Assembly: GCA_017551865.1 (NCBI GenBank)
Contig: JAFZKB010000029.1
Span: 1 to 64,000, forward strand
DNA length: 64,000 bases
Direction: 5' to 3'
Source: Clostridiales bacterium
GTDB taxonomy: Bacteria > Bacillota > Clostridia > Saccharofermentanales > Saccharofermentanaceae
The notes below the pieces were generated by a model. That model worked only from the letters and a program-made list of their open reading frames with translations, was not told the DNA's origin and searched no databases. Shown piece after piece: positions 59,984-64,000 of this stretch (positions are counted from its first letter, which is position 1; the number at the start of each line of letters is the position of its first letter). The translations under genes were made by a program, and so were the position numbers.

Positions 59984-60457
59984 ATGGCATATAAAATCGC
60001 GTTTGGTTCATCCAACGGGATCCATGTGGATCTGAAGTTCGGCGAGACTGACCGCTTCTATATCTATCGTGTGGATGGTCAGGATCTGGAGTTCCTGGAG
60101 GTCCGCCATGTCGATCCCTCTTCTGATGCGGGAAAAGAACCGGAACGCGCAGCTTCCTGCGGGGAGAAAGGCACGGGTTCCTGCGGAGGAAACGGCGGCG
60201 GATGCGGAGGAAATGGACATGGCTGCGGCGGTGGGACGGAAGTCCTTGGTAAAGTCGCGCTGATCGAAGACTGCCGGGCGGTAGTCTGCCGGAAAATCGG
60301 CTTTCAGGCTCAAAAGCAGTTTGAGAAAAAAGCCATTTCCGTTTTCGATGTGGATGTCAGCGTGGAGGATGCGCTGGATAAGATCTCATCCTACTACTAT
60401 AAGATCGACAGCCGGCAGTCACTCCGAAAGAGTCAGGCTGTGCCGGAAGAAGCATAA
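59984..60457 (+). CDS. NifX/NafY-like cofactor-binding protein 2 with a Cys/Gly-rich insertion
   Basis: A 157-residue relative of the dinitrogenase cofactor-binding family. The first strand is IAFGSSNGIHVDLKFGETDR, and VALIEDCRAVVCRKIGFQAQ with KKAISVFDVD forms the C-terminal half. Between the halves lies an unusual insertion (about residues 58-84) made almost only of Cys, Gly, Asn and His (SCGGNGGGCGGNGHGCGGG), with four cysteines spaced 7-8 residues apart. The insertion could bind a metal or cluster, but its role is unknown. Its stop is 15 nt before the second alpha gene, which it may supply with cofactor. Confidence 0.85.
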   Translation: MAYKIAFGSSNGIHVDLKFGETDRFYIYRVDGQDLEFLEVRHVDPSSDAGKEPERAASCGEKGTGSCGGNGGGCGGNGHGCGGGTEVLGKVALIEDCRAVVCRKIGFQAQKQFEKKAISVFDVDVSVEDALDKISSYYYKIDSRQSLRKSQAVPEEA

Positions 60458-60472
60458 GAAGGAGCTGAATGT

Positions 60473-61930
60473 ATGGCGAAAGTAACCTATTCCGGTGTAA
60501 GAGAAAGTAAACCGGGCAGACTCAATGATTTAGGCTCAACCGGACAAGAGGTGAGTGAAAATTTCAAAAAAGGATGCTTAAAGCGTGCGGACAGATCTTT
60601 TGCCCAGGGCCTTCAGTGCCAGCAGATCAATAGCCTTGCCGCGCTCATGTCCCTCGAGGACGCAGTCTTCATCTCTCATTCTCCACAAGGATGTGTGGGC
60701 TGCTCGATCATGGCGGTCGATATGTACCGCGTCGGTCAGATCCACCGCGGCGTGCGTAATGTAAAGAATCCTCATCTGATCGTATCGAATATCGATCAGA
60801 AGAGTGTTGTCTTCGGTGGCGAGAAGAAACTTAGGGAAGCCGTGGATAAAGCGGTAAAGAGATATGCTCCGAAACTTGCGTTTGTCTTTGCATCCTGTGC
60901 ATCCGGCATCATCGGTGATGACATCGATGCCATCTGCTCGGATCTACAGACAGAGTATCCGGATACATTGATCATCCCGATCCACTGCGAAGGCTTTAAG
61001 TCGAAGATCTGCGCTTCCGGCTTTGATGCGGCGTTCATCTCGATCAACAAGTATATCCTTAAGCATCAGAAGGTAGAAAAAGAAGCCGGTCTGATCAATC
61101 TTTTCGCGCCGACGACGGTCAGTTATGCCGATCAGAAAGAAATGGAGAGAATGCTCCAGCTCCTCGGTGCGAAAGTGAACTATATTCCTTTCTACAGTTC
61201 GCTCGAAAAGATCCGGAAGATCCCGGCAGCGGAAGCTTCCACATCTATCTGTAAAGTGTTCGCCGATGAGTTCATGAAGACACTCTGGGAAGAATATGAG
61301 ATCCCTTACTCTCATACGGTCATGCCGATCGGTATAAGAAATACCGATAAGTGGTACAGGGGGATCGCGAAGGTCATCGGAAAAGAAAAAGAGGTCGAAG
61401 AGATCATCGAAAAAGAACATGAGAGGATCGAACCTCTCGTAAAAAAGCTCCGTGACCGTCTTGCTGGAAAGCGGGTATTCATCTGCGGTGGTACCGGCCG
61501 TTCCTTTGCGGCCGCGGCCCTGATCGATGACTTCGGTATGGAACTTGTAGGACTCGAGACACCGACCTACGATGACGATGCTCAGGTAGATATCGAATAT
61601 CTGAACGGCATCCATAAGGAATTCGTGGTGGATATCGCGAACATGCAGCCGTTTGAACAGGTCAACCTCGTCAATAAACTCAAGCCGGATGCTTTTATCG
61701 GAGTTCCGGAATGGGCAGCCAAACTCGGTGTTCCGACGACGCATGTTCTGGATGGCAAGCGTCCGACCATGGGATATGACGGCCTCCTTTTCCTCGGAAA
61801 CAAGATCGCCGATCAGCTCGAAAATCCGGGCTTTAATATGAAACTTGCCGAACACGTCAAACTCCCGTATAAGGAGTCCTGGTATAAGGAAGATGCGTTC
61901 AAATATATTATTCGGGAAGGAGGAAACTGA
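60473..61930 (+). CDS. Nitrogenase-like component 1 alpha subunit, pair 2
   Basis: A 485-residue NifD-like protein. P-cluster-type cysteines are Cys-49 (LQCQQIN), Cys-74 (HSPQGC) and Cys-142 (ASCASGIIGDDI), with the first two 25 residues apart (26 in NifD). Both residues aligned with the NifD cofactor ligands are kept: Cys-260, followed by 11 residues before the WEEYEIP segment (NifD Cys-275), and His-424, ten residues before GYDGL (NifD His-442). In the HCEGFKSKICASGFD segment, the residues aligned with Gln-191 and His-195, important for N2 reduction, are Cys-180 and Phe. This is the best candidate for the catalytic alpha subunit. Confidence 0.94.
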   Translation: MAKVTYSGVRESKPGRLNDLGSTGQEVSENFKKGCLKRADRSFAQGLQCQQINSLAALMSLEDAVFISHSPQGCVGCSIMAVDMYRVGQIHRGVRNVKNPHLIVSNIDQKSVVFGGEKKLREAVDKAVKRYAPKLAFVFASCASGIIGDDIDAICSDLQTEYPDTLIIPIHCEGFKSKICASGFDAAFISINKYILKHQKVEKEAGLINLFAPTTVSYADQKEMERMLQLLGAKVNYIPFYSSLEKIRKIPAAEASTSICKVFADEFMKTLWEEYEIPYSHTVMPIGIRNTDKWYRGIAKVIGKEKEVEEIIEKEHERIEPLVKKLRDRLAGKRVFICGGTGRSFAAAALIDDFGMELVGLETPTYDDDAQVDIEYLNGIHKEFVVDIANMQPFEQVNLVNKLKPDAFIGVPEWAAKLGVPTTHVLDGKRPTMGYDGLLFLGNKIADQLENPGFNMKLAEHVKLPYKESWYKEDAFKYIIREGGN

Positions 61931-61933
61931 CAT

Positions 61934-63223
61934 ATGTCGAATGTAACAGAATTTCCCAAAGGCGGATGTGTTCTGGCCGGTATCAATTCGGTCTTAAGTG
62001 CGATCGATCGAGTATGCCCGATCTTTCATTCCGGCCCAGGCTGCTGCATGCAGACGACGGCATCCGATGCAGGCCAGTCCGGTCATAAGTCTTCGTGCTT
62101 TGTCAGCGCCGTTTCCATCCCTTCCAGCAATATGCTTGAAAAAGAGGTCGTTTTCGGCGGAACGAATAAGCTTCGTACGACCATCCAGGGAGCCGTCGAT
62201 ATCATCGATGCCGATGCATATTTCGTACTGACCGGCTGCACCGCCGGCATCATCGGAGACGATATCGCCAGCGTGACCAATGAATTCTTTGAAAAAGGAA
62301 TTCCGGTCTATCCGATCGAGACGCCCGGCTTTACCGGCGACAGCAATCTCGGATATGAAACGGTATGGAATACCTTCCTGGATAAGGTGATCGAGAAGGA
62401 TGTCCCGAAGGATGATAAACTCGTCAATATCTTCGGCATCATCCCGTATCACGATCCGTTCTGGAGCGGAACGCTCGAAGAGATCGACCGTATCCTTTCC
62501 CGGCTGGGTCTTAAGGTCAACACCTTTTTCACCAAGGGACAGGGGATCGAGACGATCAGAAAATCTTCCGGCGCCGCACTGAACATCATCGTGAATCCGT
62601 GGCTTTTTAAGGGCCCGGCTGCTAAATATGAAAGCAAATTCGGTGTACCGAGTCTTCGTATTCCGGGGCTTTTCGTTGGGGCTACGGATACGACGAAGTT
62701 CGTCCGCAAGGTAGCCGAAGCGCTTCACCTCGATAAGGATCTGGTGGAAAAAGTTATCGCAGATGAAGAAAAATATGTATATAGCTACCTGGGACAGGCC
62801 ATCGGTGTCCTGAGCTGGAAGCGTTTCGCAGTAGTTGCGGATGCGAATAATGCGGTAGGATTCACGAGGTATCTTGCCAATGACTATAGTTTTACTCCAG
62901 TGCTGGTCATCATTTCCGAACCGATCTTCCGTCCGGAAGATAAGGAAACGATCATCAAAGAGATCGAAGATCTCGAGTATGCAAGACCGCCGAAGGTGCT
63001 TTTCCTGTCGGATCAGTATGAGATCAATCAGGCGATCCGGGAGGAGGAAGAGGAGATCACGCTTCTTGTGGGAAGCAGCAATGACAGGGAGGTCGCGCTG
63101 GAAAAGGATATCCAGTTCATCCTCGGAGCTTTCCCGATGAGCGAGAGATTGATCTTCAATCGTACTTATGCCGGTTATCGTGGCAGTCTGACATTTACGG
63201 AAGACATCTACGACAACAACTGA
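61934..63223 (+). CDS. Nitrogenase-like component 1 beta subunit, pair 2
   Basis: A 429-residue NifK-like protein starting 3 nt after the alpha gene. P-cluster-type cysteines are Cys-12 (GGCVLAG), Cys-37 or Cys-38 (SGPGCC) and Cys-102 (LTGCTAGIIGDD). VVFGGTNKL is at about 72-80, and the C-terminus (YAGYRGSLTFTEDIYD) is as in K-type proteins and in pair 1 (YAGYAGGIRLIEDIYT). Together with the preceding alpha subunit it would form the heterotetramer that accepts electrons from NifH. A terminator follows. Confidence 0.94.
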   Translation: MSNVTEFPKGGCVLAGINSVLSAIDRVCPIFHSGPGCCMQTTASDAGQSGHKSSCFVSAVSIPSSNMLEKEVVFGGTNKLRTTIQGAVDIIDADAYFVLTGCTAGIIGDDIASVTNEFFEKGIPVYPIETPGFTGDSNLGYETVWNTFLDKVIEKDVPKDDKLVNIFGIIPYHDPFWSGTLEEIDRILSRLGLKVNTFFTKGQGIETIRKSSGAALNIIVNPWLFKGPAAKYESKFGVPSLRIPGLFVGATDTTKFVRKVAEALHLDKDLVEKVIADEEKYVYSYLGQAIGVLSWKRFAVVADANNAVGFTRYLANDYSFTPVLVIISEPIFRPEDKETIIKEIEDLEYARPPKVLFLSDQYEINQAIREEEEEITLLVGSSNDREVALEKDIQFILGAFPMSERLIFNRTYAGYRGSLTFTEDIYDNN

Positions 63224-63257
63224 CGGAACGATCCATCCGTCAAATAATCTCACTTAG

Positions 63258-63290
63258 AAGAGACTGCGATCCTGCAGTCTCTTCATTTAT
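63258..63290 (+). terminator. Terminator of the nitrogenase-like operon
   Basis: AAGAGACTGC and GCAGTCTCTT form a perfect 10-bp stem with a 6-nt loop. The following run, CATTTAT, is weak, so readthrough is possible. Confidence 0.65.
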
Positions 63291-63314
63291 CTGGAAACGG
63301 GGAAGCATTTCAAA

Positions 63315-63746
63315 ATGAATACGACGGAATTTGAGATCATCGATTCGTGTGACGGAATCGATTTTGATGAGGTAAGTGCGCTTCTGAAATACTATGGTTT
63401 GAGCGATCTTGACGGAGATATCCAAAGGCAGGTGTTTCAGAACAGCTATGTTACTGTTTTCGTGAAGGATAATGGCCGCCTGATCGGCGTCGGCCGTGCG
63501 ATCTCAGACGGCATCTGCCAGGGAGCCATATATAACATCGCCGTCCGGGATGAGTATCGCGGCCGGGGGATCGGGAAATTGATCGTGGATGAGATCCTCT
63601 CCCGGCTGAAAGGATGCAATGTCGTGCTTTATACACATCCGAAGCATCTCGGGTTATACGAGCACTGGGGTTTCCGGAAGATGAGGACATCCTACGCGAA
63701 GTTCCCGCGCGAGGAGTACTTCGAGAAGGAAGGCTTTTTTGAATAA
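63315..63746 (+). CDS. GNAT-family N-acetyltransferase
   Basis: A 143-residue GNAT enzyme. The acetyl-CoA loop is visible in DEYRGRGIGKLIVDEIL, preceded by the strand AIYNIAVR and followed by the C-terminal YTHPKHLGLYEHWGF. Such short proteins acetylate amines or ribosomal and other protein N-termini; the substrate is unknown. The start follows GGGGAAGC. It lies after the operon's terminator and may be a separate unit. Confidence 0.88.
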   Translation: MNTTEFEIIDSCDGIDFDEVSALLKYYGLSDLDGDIQRQVFQNSYVTVFVKDNGRLIGVGRAISDGICQGAIYNIAVRDEYRGRGIGKLIVDEILSRLKGCNVVLYTHPKHLGLYEHWGFRKMRTSYAKFPREEYFEKEGFFE

Positions 63747-63779
63747 CGGAGAATGTGGTTTTTAAGCGTTATCTGACTT

Positions 63780-63793
63780 CGGGTTATAACCCG
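63780..63793. promoter_or_regulatory. Perfect 14-bp palindrome
   Basis: CGGGTTATAACCCG lies between the acetyltransferase and the gene at the right edge. Another palindrome, ATAAGA-TTC-TCTTAT (63833-63847), follows. Either could be an operator for the edge gene. Confidence 0.35.
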
Positions 63794-63891
63794 TAATAGT
63801 ATTTTCCGATTATACAATCAGCACGTGTGGTGATAAGATTCTCTTATGATAAAAACCTACTAAGTTGATAGGCGAAAAGTGAGATGAGAAT

Positions 63892-64000
63892 ATGAGACGT
63901 GTAAATTGGATCAAAAGATTTGAGCCGCTGGATGAAAACAAACTTCTGGAAGCTGTTTTCCAGACGGAAAAGTGGGTGGACCAGAACAGTCATACGGATC
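63892..64000 (+). CDS. Start of a gene cut by the window edge
   Basis: An ATG preceded by GAGATGAGAAT opens a frame that stays open to the window's end (36 codons): MRRVNWIKRFEPLDENKLLE, then AVFQTEKWVDQNSHTD. The fragment is too short to assign a function. Confidence 0.5.
   Translation, partial: MRRVNWIKRFEPLDENKLLEAVFQTEKWVDQNSHTD

Noticed and set aside
57140..63223. Chlorophyll (BchLNB) or F430 (CfbCD) type nitrogenase-like enzymes
   Set aside because: Those systems lack NifB and an 8Fe-type cofactor. Here NifB, NifX-like proteins and full P-cluster-type cysteines in both alpha and beta subunits are present, without tetrapyrrole genes.
61994..63253. Long minus-strand reading frame of 419 codons
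   Set aside because: It is the antisense of the pair-2 beta subunit and shows no family motif.

Overview
The window looks like a chromosomal segment of a strictly anaerobic, low-to-mid GC Clostridia-type Firmicute, plausibly a gut or rumen commensal. The support is indirect: rubrerythrin and flavoredoxin-like proteins, many lipoproteins with Ser/Thr/Glu-rich linkers, BspA-type leucine-rich surface proteins, a bacterial serpin, strong purine-rich ribosome binding sites, and an encoded CCA end on the tRNA. I cannot name the species.

Layout. 1-9.5 kb: small membrane and lipoproteins, a kinase-acetyltransferase fusion, a tautomerase, a Nudix hydrolase, a HigBA-type toxin-antitoxin pair with a clear promoter and operator, and a transglutaminase-like lipoprotein. 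9.7-15 kb: two tandemly duplicated leucine-rich-repeat surface proteins, a lipoprotein and thymidylate synthase. 15.07-15.37 kb: an array of six palindromic elements. 15.4-25.9 kb: a phosphatase/PHP pair, an alpha-amylase-family enzyme, redox proteins, an esterase and a sigma/anti-sigma-like pair. 26-34.2 kb: a 1058-residue BspA-like protein with a 39-residue acidic peptide, a transporter with tiny membrane proteins, and an ECF sigma factor fused to a membrane anchor and sensor-like domain, with a promoter duplicated in front of a decaying target lipoprotein. 34.2-38.9 kb: tRNA-Val, queuosine genes behind a structured leader with a terminator, a MIF-like protein, a second palindrome array and a serpin.

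From 38.9 kb to the end the window is a sulfur and iron-sulfur island. A divergent Rrf2 regulator/iscS-iscU locus has one operator per promoter. Then come a LysR regulator, a transsulfuration operon (cystathionine synthase/lyase family, PatB/MalY beta-lyase, serine acetyltransferase, second LysR), a sulfonate-family ABC importer followed by an FtsX-type ABC exporter, and an operon of cysteine synthase, NifB, NifX-like, NifH, a second cysteine synthase-like enzyme, a nitrogenase-like alpha/beta pair, a Cys/Gly-rich NifX-like protein and a second alpha/beta pair.

The three sulfur operons share a promoter architecture: TTAT-N8-ATA, a TTCAA -35 region and a -10 box whose start lies exactly 50 nt downstream of the TTAT in all three. 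The nitrogenase-like operon additionally has a cysteine-codon leader peptide and an attenuator. The simplest reading is a nitrogenase-like enzyme used to obtain sulfur, probably by reductive C-S cleavage of an imported organosulfur compound, rather than to fix nitrogen. One alpha subunit keeps both residues that align with the nitrogenase cofactor ligands. The other keeps only the cysteine, which suggests a catalytic pair and a scaffold or specialised pair. The substrate is not shown by the sequence.
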